From: Saccharibacillus alkalitolerans
GTDB lineage: Bacteria > Bacillota > Bacilli > Paenibacillales > Paenibacillaceae
DNA: 64,000 nucleotides
Assembly (NCBI RefSeq): GCF_011090185.1
Contig: NZ_JAAFGS010000001.1
Coordinates: 744,001-808,000, forward strand
Reading direction: 5' to 3'
The position numbers were made by a program, and so were the translations under genes. Shown piece by piece: positions 1 to 8,526 of the stretch (position 1 is its first letter; each line of letters opens with the position of its first letter). Under the pieces are notes generated by a model that saw only the letters and a program-made list of their open reading frames with translations, was not told where the DNA came from and searched no databases.

Positions 1-2
1 CC

Positions 3-1559
3 GATTCTCTCGGAAAAAAGCTGGGCAAAAAAGTGCTGGGCGTCCGCTTCAGCGACCTGTTTGTCGGCGAGCAGAGGCGGATCGTGGCCGAACATATGAA
101 GCTTGTGCTCGGAGGCCGCCCCGGAACGGTGGATATCGATCTGAAGGGAGCCGACGGAAACGTTCAATCTTACTCGCTCACCTCGCTGCCCATCGTCGTG
201 GATCGCCGAGTGGTGGGCGCCTACAGCATCGCCAAAAATATTACCAAGCGCAAGCGGGATCAGGAAACGATCCGTCATCTGGCTTATCACGATGAACTGA
301 CCGGATTGGCCAACCGCCGATCTTTCGAAATCACGCTCGAGCGTTACGCCAATTACGGCGAGCGCAAGCCTGAACCGTTTACGCTGCTGTTCGTCGATCT
401 GGACCGGTTCAAGCGGGTGAACGACTTTTTCGGCCATGCGTTCGGAGACCTCGTCATTCAGCACGCCGGACGGCTGATCAAGGAAAGCATTCCTTCGAAC
501 GCTTTCCTTGCCCGAATGGGAGGCGACGAATTTACCGTGATATTGCCCGGCGTTTGCAGTCGTGCCGAAGCGGAGAAATGGGCGGGCAGTATCGTCGAGC
601 GCTTTACCGCTCCTTTTGAAGTCGGCAAGCATACGGTCAAACTGTCCGCCTCGGTCGGCATCTCCCGATACCCGGAAGACGGGGTGTCGAGCGAACTATT
701 GACCAAATACGCGGATTCCGCCATGTATGAAGCCAAGCAGAACGGCAGCTCGCAGTACCGTTTTTACGATGCCGCCCAAGATCGTACCAGCCTGGAAGAG
801 ATTCGGCTGGAACAGGAATTGGAATACGCCATCGAACGGAACCAGCTGCGGCTGCTGTACCAACCGAAATTCGATATTCGCAGCGGCCTGCCGATCGGTT
901 ACGAAGCGCTTATTCGCTGGGATCATCCCGAGCACGGCGAAATATCGCCTCTTCGTTTCATTCCGCTGGCGGAGAAGAGCGGCATGATCGTTCCGATCGA
1001 ACAATGGGTGCTGCGTACGGCCTGTCTTCAAGCGAAACGCTGGCAGGCCGGAGGGCGTGACCCTCTGCCGATTGCCGTCAACGTCTCGCAGGTTCATCTC
1101 ATGAAGCCGGATATTTACGAGTCGATTCTGGACACGCTGGAAGAAACGGGACTCGATCCGCGCTTGCTGGAGCTGGAAATCACCGAAAGCGCGATGATGC
1201 ATAACGAAGAGCATGTGATCGAAATTCTCGACCAACTTAAAGGCGCCGGCATTTCGGTCTCGATGGACGATTTCGGAACGGGATACAGCTCGCTCAGCTA
1301 TCTGCACAGCCTTCCGATCAGCTGTCTCAAGATCGACCGTTCTTTTATTCGCAAAATCACCACCGACAAGGACAGCAAAGCCATTGCCGAAATGATTATT
1401 TCGATGGCCAGGCAGTTGGACCTCAAAATTATCGCCGAAGGCGTCGAGACAAGCGAGCAGGTGGCGCTGCTTCAGGAGCTGCAGTGTTATAACGTGCAAG
1501 GGTTTTATTACAGCCGGCCGCTGCCGCCCGAGCAGTTGGAACGCGAACAAGTTTCTTGA
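3..1559 (+). CDS. PAS-GGDEF-EAL protein (cyclic di-GMP synthase/phosphodiesterase), 5' partial
   Basis: The gene enters from the left edge; the frame is open to base 3, so the true start lies outside. Counting from the GTG at 33, residues 1-75 are the end of a PAS domain. A GGDEF domain follows at about 82-245, with an intact MGGDEF signature (162-167) and the upstream LDRFK and N..G.A.GD elements. An EAL domain follows at about 258-505, with YEALIRW (EAL at 291-293) and DDFGTGYSSL. Both domains keep their signature motifs, so the protein may make and degrade c-di-GMP; which activity dominates cannot be told from sequence. The PAS domain suggests a sensory input. It reads alone into a terminator. 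Confidence 0.93.
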   Translation, partial: DSLGKKLGKKVLGVRFSDLFVGEQRRIVAEHMKLVLGGRPGTVDIDLKGADGNVQSYSLTSLPIVVDRRVVGAYSIAKNITKRKRDQETIRHLAYHDELTGLANRRSFEITLERYANYGERKPEPFTLLFVDLDRFKRVNDFFGHAFGDLVIQHAGRLIKESIPSNAFLARMGGDEFTVILPGVCSRAEAEKWAGSIVERFTAPFEVGKHTVKLSASVGISRYPEDGVSSELLTKYADSAMYEAKQNGSSQYRFYDAAQDRTSLEEIRLEQELEYAIERNQLRLLYQPKFDIRSGLPIGYEALIRWDHPEHGEISPLRFIPLAEKSGMIVPIEQWVLRTACLQAKRWQAGGRDPLPIAVNVSQVHLMKPDIYESILDTLEETGLDPRLLELEITESAMMHNEEHVIEILDQLKGAGISVSMDDFGTGYSSLSYLHSLPISCLKIDRSFIRKITTDKDSKAIAEMIISMARQLDLKIIAEGVETSEQVALLQELQCYNVQGFYYSRPLPPEQLEREQVS

Positions 1560-1584
1560 ATGGACGGACAGGACTCAACATGCG

Positions 1585-1614
1585 AAAGCCCCGTTTCTGA
1601 CAAACGGGGCTTTT
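1585..1614 (+). terminator. Rho-independent terminator after the GGDEF-EAL gene
   Basis: A 12-bp stem (aaagccccgttt paired with aaacggggcttt) with a 5-base loop ends in a short T run, 26 bases after the stop codon. Confidence 0.85.
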
Positions 1615-1904
1615 GTCGCATCCGAAGACCACAACATAAATAAAATAATGAAAAATTCACAATAGAAAACATCAAAAACGAAAACCCGATCAACGCCGGA
1701 ATCACTCCGCGCAAGAGCCGAAAACGACGCGCAAACGGAGCACATGGAACGCACAGGTCGGCACTGCGAAAAACGGGCGCGGGGAAGACAAGCGGAAAGC
1801 GATGCGAAAATCGTGTAAAATTAAAGAAAAGGACGGGCGAAACGGCCGAAGCGGAAAGCATTCACAAGCGACCCGCCTCGCGCCCGCTCGCGTCTTGTTT
1901 AGCC
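1615..1904. other. Intergenic stretch, AT-rich then GC-rich, no gene seen
   Basis: The first 70 bases are strongly AT-rich (runs such as aaataaaataatgaaaaatt) and the rest has ordinary composition. I see no coding frame with a ribosome site. A taaaat hexamer at about 1817 could be a -10 for the downstream gene, but no convincing -35 accompanies it. Confidence 0.4.
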
Positions 1905-1919
1905 AAAGGAGAGATAAAC

Positions 1920-2768
1920 ATGTCCCCATTCCGATTGAAATCCGGCGACACCGTCGCTCTGATCGCTTGTTCGGACGGCATGGCGCCGGAAGACCGCGTC
2001 CGGATCGACGCGCTCGCCGGCCATTTGCGCCATTTCGGTCTGCAGGTCGAAGAATCGCGCACGTTGATGCGCGCGCACGGTCCGTTCAGCGGAACTCCGG
2101 GCGAACGGGCGGGCGAACTGAACCGGCTGTTCGCCGATCCCCGGATTGCCGCCATTTTCGATATTTCGGGCGGCGACTCGGCGAATCAAATTTTGCCGCT
2201 GCTCGATTACGGCGCGATACGGAAGTCGGATACGCCGATGTTCGGGCTGAGCGACCTGACGAGCGTGCTGAACGCCGTGTCGGCGCGCAGCGGCGTCCGC
2301 ACCTACCATTACCGCACCATGAATTTGATCGGCGGCTACGGGGAACGGCAGCGGGAGGAATTTTATCGGACCTTCTTCGAAGGGCTGCCGGATCTGTACA
2401 ATTTCGATTTTGAATTTTTGCGGGGAGAAGATTTGAACGGAGACGTGATCGGCGGCAATCTGCGCTGCCTGCTTAAGCTGGCCGGCACGCCGTATTGGCC
2501 GGATTTCGCAGGGAAGGTGCTGCTGCTGGAATCGCTCGGCGGAGGCGCGAACCGGATCGCTTCGCTGCTGTCCCAGCTGTCGCAGACCGGCGCTTTCGAG
2601 CGCTGCTCGGGCCTGCTGCTGGGAACGTTCACGGAACTCGAAAACCGCGGGGAGTTCGCTGCCGTTCGCGATTACGTATTGGAGTTGACCGGGGAACGCG
2701 GCATTCCGGTCGTCAAATCGGGACGGATCGGACATGGCGAGGACGCAAAATGCGTCGTACTCGGATAA
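1920..2768 (+). CDS. LD-carboxypeptidase, peptidase family S66 (LdcA/MccF type)
   Basis: A 282-residue protein of the usual S66 length. The Ser-Glu-His triad of the family can be placed: Ser111 in GLSD, Glu204 in LLLESLGG and His272 in GRIGHGED. Family members trim the terminal D-Ala from muropeptide tetrapeptides during wall recycling, or hydrolyse peptide-nucleotide antibiotics (MccF branch); sequence alone does not decide. No signal peptide is visible, so it is cytoplasmic. The ATG start has AAAGGAG 8 bases upstream. The msrA-msrB fusion begins 11 bases after the stop, so the two are probably co-transcribed. Confidence 0.9.
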   Translation: MSPFRLKSGDTVALIACSDGMAPEDRVRIDALAGHLRHFGLQVEESRTLMRAHGPFSGTPGERAGELNRLFADPRIAAIFDISGGDSANQILPLLDYGAIRKSDTPMFGLSDLTSVLNAVSARSGVRTYHYRTMNLIGGYGERQREEFYRTFFEGLPDLYNFDFEFLRGEDLNGDVIGGNLRCLLKLAGTPYWPDFAGKVLLLESLGGGANRIASLLSQLSQTGAFERCSGLLLGTFTELENRGEFAAVRDYVLELTGERGIPVVKSGRIGHGEDAKCVVLG

Positions 2769-2779
2769 GGAGAGATGGC

Positions 2780-3853
2780 ATGAAGATCGGCAGACGCCTG
2801 CTCGGCCGTTTCGGAGGAAAACGGGGTTCGTCCGATAAGCCGCCCGTATCCATATCGAAGCCGGATGCCGACGTGCTCGGCGGCAGCGTATTCGATTGGG
2901 CAGGGAACGCTTCGGATAAGCGTCCGTCCGATTCGCTCCGTCCTCCTTCGTTCGAACGGGCGACCTTCGCGGGAGGATGCTTCTGGTGCATGGTGGCGCC
3001 GTTCGACGAACTGCCGGGGATTGTACAGATCGTCTCCGGCTATACCGGCGGCCATACCGAGAATCCGACGTACGAAGAAGTCGGCAGCGAGACGACCGGT
3101 CATGCGGAAGCGGTGGAGATTACGTTCGATCCGGCCGTCTTCCCTTATTCGCGTCTGCTGCGGCTGTTCTGGCAGCAGATCGATCCGACCGACGCCGACG
3201 GACAGTTTCAGGATCGCGGAGCTTCGTACCGAACCGCGATCTTCGTTCATAACGAAGAGCAGCGCCGGGAAGCGGAAGCCTCGAAGAAAGCGCTGCAGAA
3301 GAGCGGTCGCTTCAAGGGGAAGATCGTGACCGAAATTGCCGACGCCGGTCCTTTTTATCCCGCGGAGGAAGAACATCAGGATTATTACAAGCATCGGTTC
3401 GGCCATTACCGTCTATACCGCCAGCATTCGGGCCGGGATGCGTTCATAAGCGGGCACTGGAACACGGACAGCGACCGCGAGCGGCTGCGCGAACGTCTGA
3501 CCGCAACGGAATACGGAGTCATGGTGCGGGGTGATATGGAGCCGCCTTATGACAATGCGTACTGGAACGAGACGCGGTCAGGTCTTTATGTCGACCGGCT
3601 GAGCGGAGATCCGCTGTTCGACTCGGCGCATAAGTACGACGCCGGCGACGGATGGCCGGCTTTTTCGCGGACGGCGGACAGCCACCTCGTCCGGCGCGAA
3701 GCGAATTTGAGCGGAGGAGAAGTGCGAACCGCGCTCGTCAGCCGGCTGACCGGCCTGAAACTCGGTTACCTGCTGTATGACGGTCCCGGCGAAAGCCGAC
3801 TGCATTACCGGGTGAATTCCGCCGCCCTGCGTTTCGTACCGAGCGAAGAGTAG
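2780..3853 (+). CDS. msrA: MsrA-MsrB fusion; MsrB half lacks its catalytic cysteine
   Basis: A 357-residue fusion for methionine sulfoxide repair. The MsrA half (about 58-225) has the GCFWC active site (Cys67) and the SGYTGGH and HQDYY elements, and looks functional for the S-sulfoxide. The MsrB half (about 232-354) keeps the family frame ([37 protein letters not shown]). However, the catalytic Cys of the usual RYCINSA is Arg344 (HYRVNSA), and the usual HLGHVF is KLGYLL, so R-sulfoxide reduction is unlikely. The ATG at 2780 is preceded by AAGGAGAG; the frame is open further upstream, but that part overlaps the LD-carboxypeptidase gene. Confidence 0.9.
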   Translation: MKIGRRLLGRFGGKRGSSDKPPVSISKPDADVLGGSVFDWAGNASDKRPSDSLRPPSFERATFAGGCFWCMVAPFDELPGIVQIVSGYTGGHTENPTYEEVGSETTGHAEAVEITFDPAVFPYSRLLRLFWQQIDPTDADGQFQDRGASYRTAIFVHNEEQRREAEASKKALQKSGRFKGKIVTEIADAGPFYPAEEEHQDYYKHRFGHYRLYRQHSGRDAFISGHWNTDSDRERLRERLTATEYGVMVRGDMEPPYDNAYWNETRSGLYVDRLSGDPLFDSAHKYDAGDGWPAFSRTADSHLVRREANLSGGEVRTALVSRLTGLKLGYLLYDGPGESRLHYRVNSAALRFVPSEE

Positions 3854-3920
3854 GTCGGAAAGCGGTCGCAGGCGGAGCGGTCGGCAGACCGACAGATTTC
3901 CGCGCGAAAAAAGATAGGGG

Positions 3921-3950
3921 TTACGAAACAGCCGATGAAAGCGTTATAAT
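3921..3950 (+). promoter_or_regulatory. Promoter of the AraC regulator with an overlapping cre-like site
   Basis: ttacga and tataat (3945-3950), 18 bases apart, form a plausible sigma-A promoter. TGAAAGCGTTATAA (3936-3949) overlaps the -10 and differs from the CcpA cre consensus TGWAANCGNTNWCA at one position. A perfect cre copy lies at 7410-7423. This suggests carbon catabolite repression of the regulator, by inference only. Confidence 0.55.
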
Positions 3951-3983
3951 ATGGAAGAATCTTATAAACGCTGGAGGAATTCC

Positions 3984-6233
3984 ATGAAAAAAGGAAGAAT
4001 GTTTTACAAAACGTTTATTCCGATTCTTCTGCTGGGCGTCGGCCTGGCCGTCAGCTTCGGCATTTACACGTACATCCAGACGGTTCGTTCCGTGATCGAC
4101 AGCGTGGCCGAGGAGAAACAGAATTCCATTACCCAGATCAAAAATAACTTGGAACAAAAAATCAGAACTATTGAATACGCTTTCAATACATATAGTACGA
4201 CCAGTTCGTTCCGCGAAGCGGTCGATCGTCCGATCACCGAGCGGGATTTTCAGGCGTACCGCGAAGTGAACTCGCAGCTGAATTATATCGCCACGATGGG
4301 ACTGGAGGGCGCGGAATACACCTTGATCAGCCTGAACCGGGATTGGCGGATCTCCAACGGAACGCTGTCCCATATCGATGCCGAAGAAAAAGAACGGCTG
4401 TACGGACAGTATATCGAAAACCGGGAAAAAGGCCTGTTCTGGATCCGAACGGAGTCGGGCATTCGCTTCGTCAATACGCTGCCGGCTTTTTCCAGACAGA
4501 AGGAAGCGATCGCGCTGTCGGATATCTCGCTCGCTACGCTTAACCGTACGCTTCGGACCGAGGACGGCGCACGTGTTTTTATTTTGAACAAACAAGGGGA
4601 TCTCATGTACGATACCGGCTCCGGCCCTCATGCTCCGGCGCTGGACGAGACCCGGAGGACCGGCTTGGCGCGGGCGGCAGGGGACGGCGAAGCGGGCGGG
4701 ATGCTCGATTGGGAGGCGGAGGGGCAATCGCAGGGCCGGCTGATTTACTCCCGCTCCGCATACAACAACTGGACTTATTTTACCGTACTGGATCAAGGGG
4801 AGATCGCCGGCGCGCTGAAGGGAACACGTTTGGGCTTGATCGCGATGGAATTGGCCCTGATTCTGCTGATCGCCGTCGTGGCTTACTGGATCGCGGGACA
4901 TTTCACGAAGCCGATCCGTCAGATTACCCGGAGTCTGCCCGCCCAGTCCTCGCTGCCGGTCAAGAATGAGATCGATTGGATCTTGTCTTCGATTAACCGG
5001 CTGCTGAGCGAGAAGCAGAGCCTGGAAAGTCTGATGGAAGCGGAGAAGCCGCAGCTGGAAACCCAGTTCGTGCTCAATTTGTTCCGCAGCCGGATCGCCG
5101 CCGGGGAACTGAAGCATCAGCTGCACCGGCTCGGTTACGACGGAGGCGAATCGCGCCGGTACGTGACGATGCTCGTGCAGCTCGATAACGTGGGCAAGCG
5201 CGATACGCCGGACCGCGACGTGCTGCTGCTGGCCGTGAACAAGATCGCCGAAGAAATCGTCCCTGCGCGCGAACGCATGCTTCCGGTCATTTTGAACGAC
5301 AGCACGCAGGCCACCCTTTTAATGTTCGACGAAGCGGACGATCCGGAAATTCGGCGCAAAATGCTCAAATATGCCAAAGAAATCGTGCGCGCCGTCAAGG
5401 AATATCTCAAGCTGTCCGTCAGCGTCGGAATCAGCCGGGCGTATCCGCAGCTGCTCAAGAGCCGGGAAGCATGCGAGATGAGCAAGCAGGCGCTGCATCA
5501 GCGGCTGAATCTCGGCAAGGAATCGATTATTTTTTACGAGGATATTACGGGGCTTGTCTCCGGGCCCGTCCTGCTGCATTATCCCGCGGAGCTGGAATCG
5601 AAGCTGTTCGACGCGATCCGCCTCGGGGACGAGCAGCGGGTAGCGGCGGCCCTTTACCCGCTGCTGGCCGAATTCATGAAGAAGAGCCGCAATTCGATGA
5701 ATCTGGAGGTTATGCTGATCCGGCTGGTCAATAATTTGATTCAGCTGGAGCAGCTGCTCGGCATCGAGGTGCTGATGACCGCGGACAATCACGAGCTGTA
5801 TCACCGTCTGCTCAGCATCCGCAACCCGGAGGAAGTGGAGCGCGTTCTGGTGGAACAGGTCATTTTCCCGATGGTGCGCAGCATGGAGAAGAAGACGAAC
5901 GAGCAGTTCCGCTGCCTGTCGCAAAAAATCGCGGACATCGTGCGCGAAGAATACGATCGCGAGCTTTCGCTGGAAATGATCGGAGAACGGCTGCACTACA
6001 ATCCCAATTACTTAAGCAGCATTTTCAAGAAGGAATTCGGCGTTACGTTCAGCGATTACTTGATGGGCTACCGGCTCGACATGGCGAAGAAATGGCTGAC
6101 CGAGACGGACCAGACCGTCAAAGAGATCGCCGAAAGGCTGCAGTACCACAATCCGCAGAACTTCATCCGCTCCTTCCGGAAAAAGGAACAGGTGACGCCG
6201 GGCGTATACCGCAAACTGAGACAGAACATGTGA
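3984..6233 (+). CDS. Membrane-bound sensor/AraC-family transcriptional regulator (YesS/YtdP type)
   Basis: A 749-residue single-chain regulator. A transmembrane helix at about 9-30 is followed by an extracytoplasmic sensor region of about 250 residues and a second helix (LALILLIAVVAYWIAGHF). A cytoplasmic linker follows, then a C-terminal AraC double helix-turn-helix (ELSLEMIGERLHYNPNYLSS ... VKEIAERLQYHNPQNFIRSF). B. subtilis relatives such as YesS control rhamnogalacturonan and pectin loci. Its position beside the permease, binding protein and pectinase genes makes it the likely local activator. The ATG at 3984 is preceded by GGAGG; an ATG in the same frame at 3951 overlaps the promoter and has no ribosome site. 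The gene converges on the minus-strand permease. Confidence 0.9.
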   Translation: MKKGRMFYKTFIPILLLGVGLAVSFGIYTYIQTVRSVIDSVAEEKQNSITQIKNNLEQKIRTIEYAFNTYSTTSSFREAVDRPITERDFQAYREVNSQLNYIATMGLEGAEYTLISLNRDWRISNGTLSHIDAEEKERLYGQYIENREKGLFWIRTESGIRFVNTLPAFSRQKEAIALSDISLATLNRTLRTEDGARVFILNKQGDLMYDTGSGPHAPALDETRRTGLARAAGDGEAGGMLDWEAEGQSQGRLIYSRSAYNNWTYFTVLDQGEIAGALKGTRLGLIAMELALILLIAVVAYWIAGHFTKPIRQITRSLPAQSSLPVKNEIDWILSSINRLLSEKQSLESLMEAEKPQLETQFVLNLFRSRIAAGELKHQLHRLGYDGGESRRYVTMLVQLDNVGKRDTPDRDVLLLAVNKIAEEIVPARERMLPVILNDSTQATLLMFDEADDPEIRRKMLKYAKEIVRAVKEYLKLSVSVGISRAYPQLLKSREACEMSKQALHQRLNLGKESIIFYEDITGLVSGPVLLHYPAELESKLFDAIRLGDEQRVAAALYPLLAEFMKKSRNSMNLEVMLIRLVNNLIQLEQLLGIEVLMTADNHELYHRLLSIRNPEEVERVLVEQVIFPMVRSMEKKTNEQFRCLSQKIADIVREEYDRELSLEMIGERLHYNPNYLSSIFKKEFGVTFSDYLMGYRLDMAKKWLTETDQTVKEIAERLQYHNPQNFIRSFRKKEQVTPGVYRKLRQNM

Positions 6234-6270
6234 GGCGGCGATGACGGCGCTGCGGGAAATCCGAGAGAAA

Positions 6271-6312
6271 AAGGCCCCGTGCTCCTGTGTTTTCACAGAA
6301 GGACGGGGCCTG
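6271..6312. terminator. Bidirectional terminator between the regulator and the convergent permease
   Basis: aggccccgt pairs with acggggcct around an inner cctgtg/cacag region. The hairpin lies 38 bases after the regulator stop and 28 bases beyond the permease stop on the other strand. Confidence 0.75.
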
Positions 6313-6339
6313 CGCATGACAGGAGCGAAGCGCGGGAGA

Positions 6340-7227
6340 TCAGCCTTTGACCGCGCCCAGCAGCGCTCCCTTCGTAAAATGCTTCTGCACGAACGGATAA
6401 GCGATCAGCATCGGCACGGTGGCGACGACGATGACCGCCATCTTGATCGTCTGCGCGGGAGGAATGACGTCGACCGAGGTGCCTTCCGCCTGCATGCCGC
6501 TCGACACGATGACGATCTGGCGCAGCAGCACCTGGATCGGCCATTTGCCGGAATCGTTCAGGTACAAAATGGCGGTCATGTACGTGTTCCAATAAGTCAC
6601 GGCATAGAACAGCGAGATGGTGGCGATGGACGGCAGGGCGAGCGGAAGCATGATTTTGAAAAAGATGCCCAGATCGTTGCTGCCGTCGATTTTCGCGGAT
6701 TCTTCGAGCTCGTCGGGCAGCGCCTGGAAAAAGTTGCGCATGATGATCAGGTTGAACGCGTTGACGGCGACGGGCAGAATCAGCGACCAGTAGGAATCGA
6801 TCAGGCCGGTGCCTTTCACGACCAGGAACGTCGGGATCATGCCGCCGCTGAACAGCATGGAGAAGACGACGATGAAGTTGATGAAATTGCGTCCCCTCAA
6901 ATATTTTCGCGACAGCCCGTAAGCCATCAGCGCGGTGAGCGCCATGCTGACGAACGTGCCGACCAGCGTGACGCCGATCGAGACGCCGAGACCTTTGAAG
7001 ATGGTCGGAGTAGACAGAATATAACGGTAGGCATCCAGGGAAAACGTCGTAGGGAACAAAATGAACCGTTTGGAGACGACTTCCTGGGTAGAGGCGAACG
7101 AGCTGGCGATGACGTTGATAAAAGGAACCAGACAGATCAGGGCGATCGCGATCAGCAGCGTGTAGTTGGCGATGTTGAACATCCGGCTGCCGAGCGTTTG
7201 TTTGCGGGTTGCGGGTAAATGCTCCAT
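6340..7227 (-). CDS. Carbohydrate ABC transporter permease (YtcP/LplC type)
   Basis: A 295-residue inner-membrane protein with six predicted helices. The permease EAA loop (EESAKIDGSNDLGIFFKIMLP), which docks the ATPase, sits at about 186-206. It is the YtcP/LplC-type partner of the permease that starts at 7507 on the other strand; together with the binding lipoprotein they would import oligosaccharides released from pectin or rhamnogalacturonan. The ATG is preceded by AAGGAGGT on the minus strand. Placing the two permeases in divergent units is unusual, because they normally follow each other in one operon. No ATPase is encoded here. Confidence 0.92.
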   Translation of the reverse strand: MEHLPATRKQTLGSRMFNIANYTLLIAIALICLVPFINVIASSFASTQEVVSKRFILFPTTFSLDAYRYILSTPTIFKGLGVSIGVTLVGTFVSMALTALMAYGLSRKYLRGRNFINFIVVFSMLFSGGMIPTFLVVKGTGLIDSYWSLILPVAVNAFNLIIMRNFFQALPDELEESAKIDGSNDLGIFFKIMLPLALPSIATISLFYAVTYWNTYMTAILYLNDSGKWPIQVLLRQIVIVSSGMQAEGTSVDVIPPAQTIKMAVIVVATVPMLIAYPFVQKHFTKGALLGAVKG

Positions 7228-7340
7228 GGTTGCGGACCTCCTTATGGACTTGAATGCCTATCTCCACGATAACAGCGGCGCGGCGTTCCGTATATAATCC
7301 GGGGGCGAGATGCTGAAGGCGAAACGGACGCTTTTTCGGA

Positions 7341-7434
7341 TAATCATCTGCTCGGAAGGTAATCATCAGCTGAGTTCCGGGAGCCGGAAACCCTGCAGCG
7401 GAGCGGATTTGAAAGCGTTATCATTTGATGATTA
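7341..7434. promoter_or_regulatory. Three copies of TAATCATC, candidate AraC-regulator operators
   Basis: TAATCATC occurs at 7341-7348 and 7360-7367 as a direct repeat with a 19-bp offset, and inverted (GATGATTA) at 7427-7434. All three fall between the divergent permease promoters. AraC-family proteins often bind paired direct half-sites, so these are candidate targets of the regulator at 3984. This is inference from position and repetition only. Confidence 0.4.
7410..7423 (+). promoter_or_regulatory. CcpA catabolite-responsive element (cre)
   Basis: TGAAAGCGTTATCA matches the consensus TGWAANCGNTNWCA at every position. It overlaps or immediately precedes the probable promoter of the pectin operon that begins at 7507, an arrangement expected for glucose repression. 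Confidence 0.75.
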
Positions 7435-7506
7435 TATACGGAACGCTCTTCGGGCTTTACGCTTGGGAGGCAATCGGAATTCAAGCGAGAGTGAGGTCGA
7501 TAAGCG

Positions 7507-8469
7507 ATGGCAAAGCCGGTGAACGCGCAAAGCGCTTCCCTGCTGGAGATTGATCGTCGGGCCGTGCGCAAGAGCAGATTCGGTCTGCGCAAGCACATGC
7601 TGCTGTATCTGATGATCCTGCCCGGTTTTCTGTATTTCGTCGTCTTCAAGTATTTTCCGATGGGGGGCCTGGTGATCGCCTTCCAGGATTATCAGCCGTT
7701 CCAGGGCATCCTGAAAAGTCCGTGGGTCGGTCTCAAGCATTTCGAACGGCTGTTTACGGAACCTACCTTTTTCATGCTGCTGCGCAACACGCTGGTCCTG
7801 TTCGCGATGAACATCGTCTTCTTTTTTCCGCTGCCGATCCTTCTCGCGCTGATGCTCAACGAAGTACGGCACCGCTTTTTCAAAAACGCGATCCAAACGA
7901 TCATCTATATTCCTCACTTCATGTCGTGGGTCATCATCGTGTCCATTACCTACGTGTTCCTGACGGTGGACGGCGGAGTATTGAACGAGCTGCTGGCTGC
8001 CGTAGGGCTGCCGAAGATCAGCTTCCTGACCTCGCCGGAATGGCTGAGAACCGTCTACATCGGACAGATCATCTGGAAAGAACTCGGCTGGTCGACCATC
8101 ATCTATCTGGCCGCGATCACCGTCGTCGACACCCAATTGTACGAAGCGGCGGAGATGGACGGAGCGAGCCGGCTGCGCAAGACGTGGCATGTGACGCTCC
8201 CCGCGATTCGCCCGGTCATCATCACGCTGCTTATTTTGAAAATCGGCAGCACGCTGGACCTCGGCTTCGAGCACATGTATTTGCTGCTGAATTCCCTGAA
8301 CCGCGAAGTGGCGGAAATTTTCGATACGTACATCTACACGGCGGGGCTTAAAAACGGCCAGCTCAGCTACAGCACGACGGTAGGCTTGTTCAAGGGAGTC
8401 GTCGGACTCGTTCTGGTCATGCTCTCCAACAGGCTTGCCAAAAAATTCGGGGAAGACGGCGTTTACTGA
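7507..8469 (+). CDS. Carbohydrate ABC transporter permease (LplB/YteP type)
   Basis: A 320-residue protein with six predicted transmembrane helices and the EAA motif YEAAEMDGASRLRKTWHVTLP at about 214-234. It is the first gene of the plus-strand pectin operon and is followed 57 bases later by the binding lipoprotein. It should pair with the divergent YtcP-like permease. The ATG at 7507 has only a moderate ribosome site (gtgagg). The missing ATPase is normally supplied in Bacillales by the multi-purpose MsmX protein; that is family knowledge, not seen here. Confidence 0.93.
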   Translation: MAKPVNAQSASLLEIDRRAVRKSRFGLRKHMLLYLMILPGFLYFVVFKYFPMGGLVIAFQDYQPFQGILKSPWVGLKHFERLFTEPTFFMLLRNTLVLFAMNIVFFFPLPILLALMLNEVRHRFFKNAIQTIIYIPHFMSWVIIVSITYVFLTVDGGVLNELLAAVGLPKISFLTSPEWLRTVYIGQIIWKELGWSTIIYLAAITVVDTQLYEAAEMDGASRLRKTWHVTLPAIRPVIITLLILKIGSTLDLGFEHMYLLLNSLNREVAEIFDTYIYTAGLKNGQLSYSTTVGLFKGVVGLVLVMLSNRLAKKFGEDGVY

Positions 8470-8526
8470 CCGCACGGCGATCCTTCATCGTTTCGATCCT
8501 TCATTCCACAGAAAAGGGGTAATCAC

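Larger units (their letters stand above)
7283..7446. repeat. 17-bp perfect inverted repeat flanking the divergent permease promoters
   Basis: GCGTTCCGTATATAATC at 7283-7299 is the exact reverse complement of GATTATATACGGAACGC at 7430-7446. Read toward each permease gene, the same 17-mer therefore occurs once before each start (56 and 60 bases from the two start codons). The ttatata core suggests it carries the -10/initiation region of both divergent promoters or a shared operator. Confidence 0.8.
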
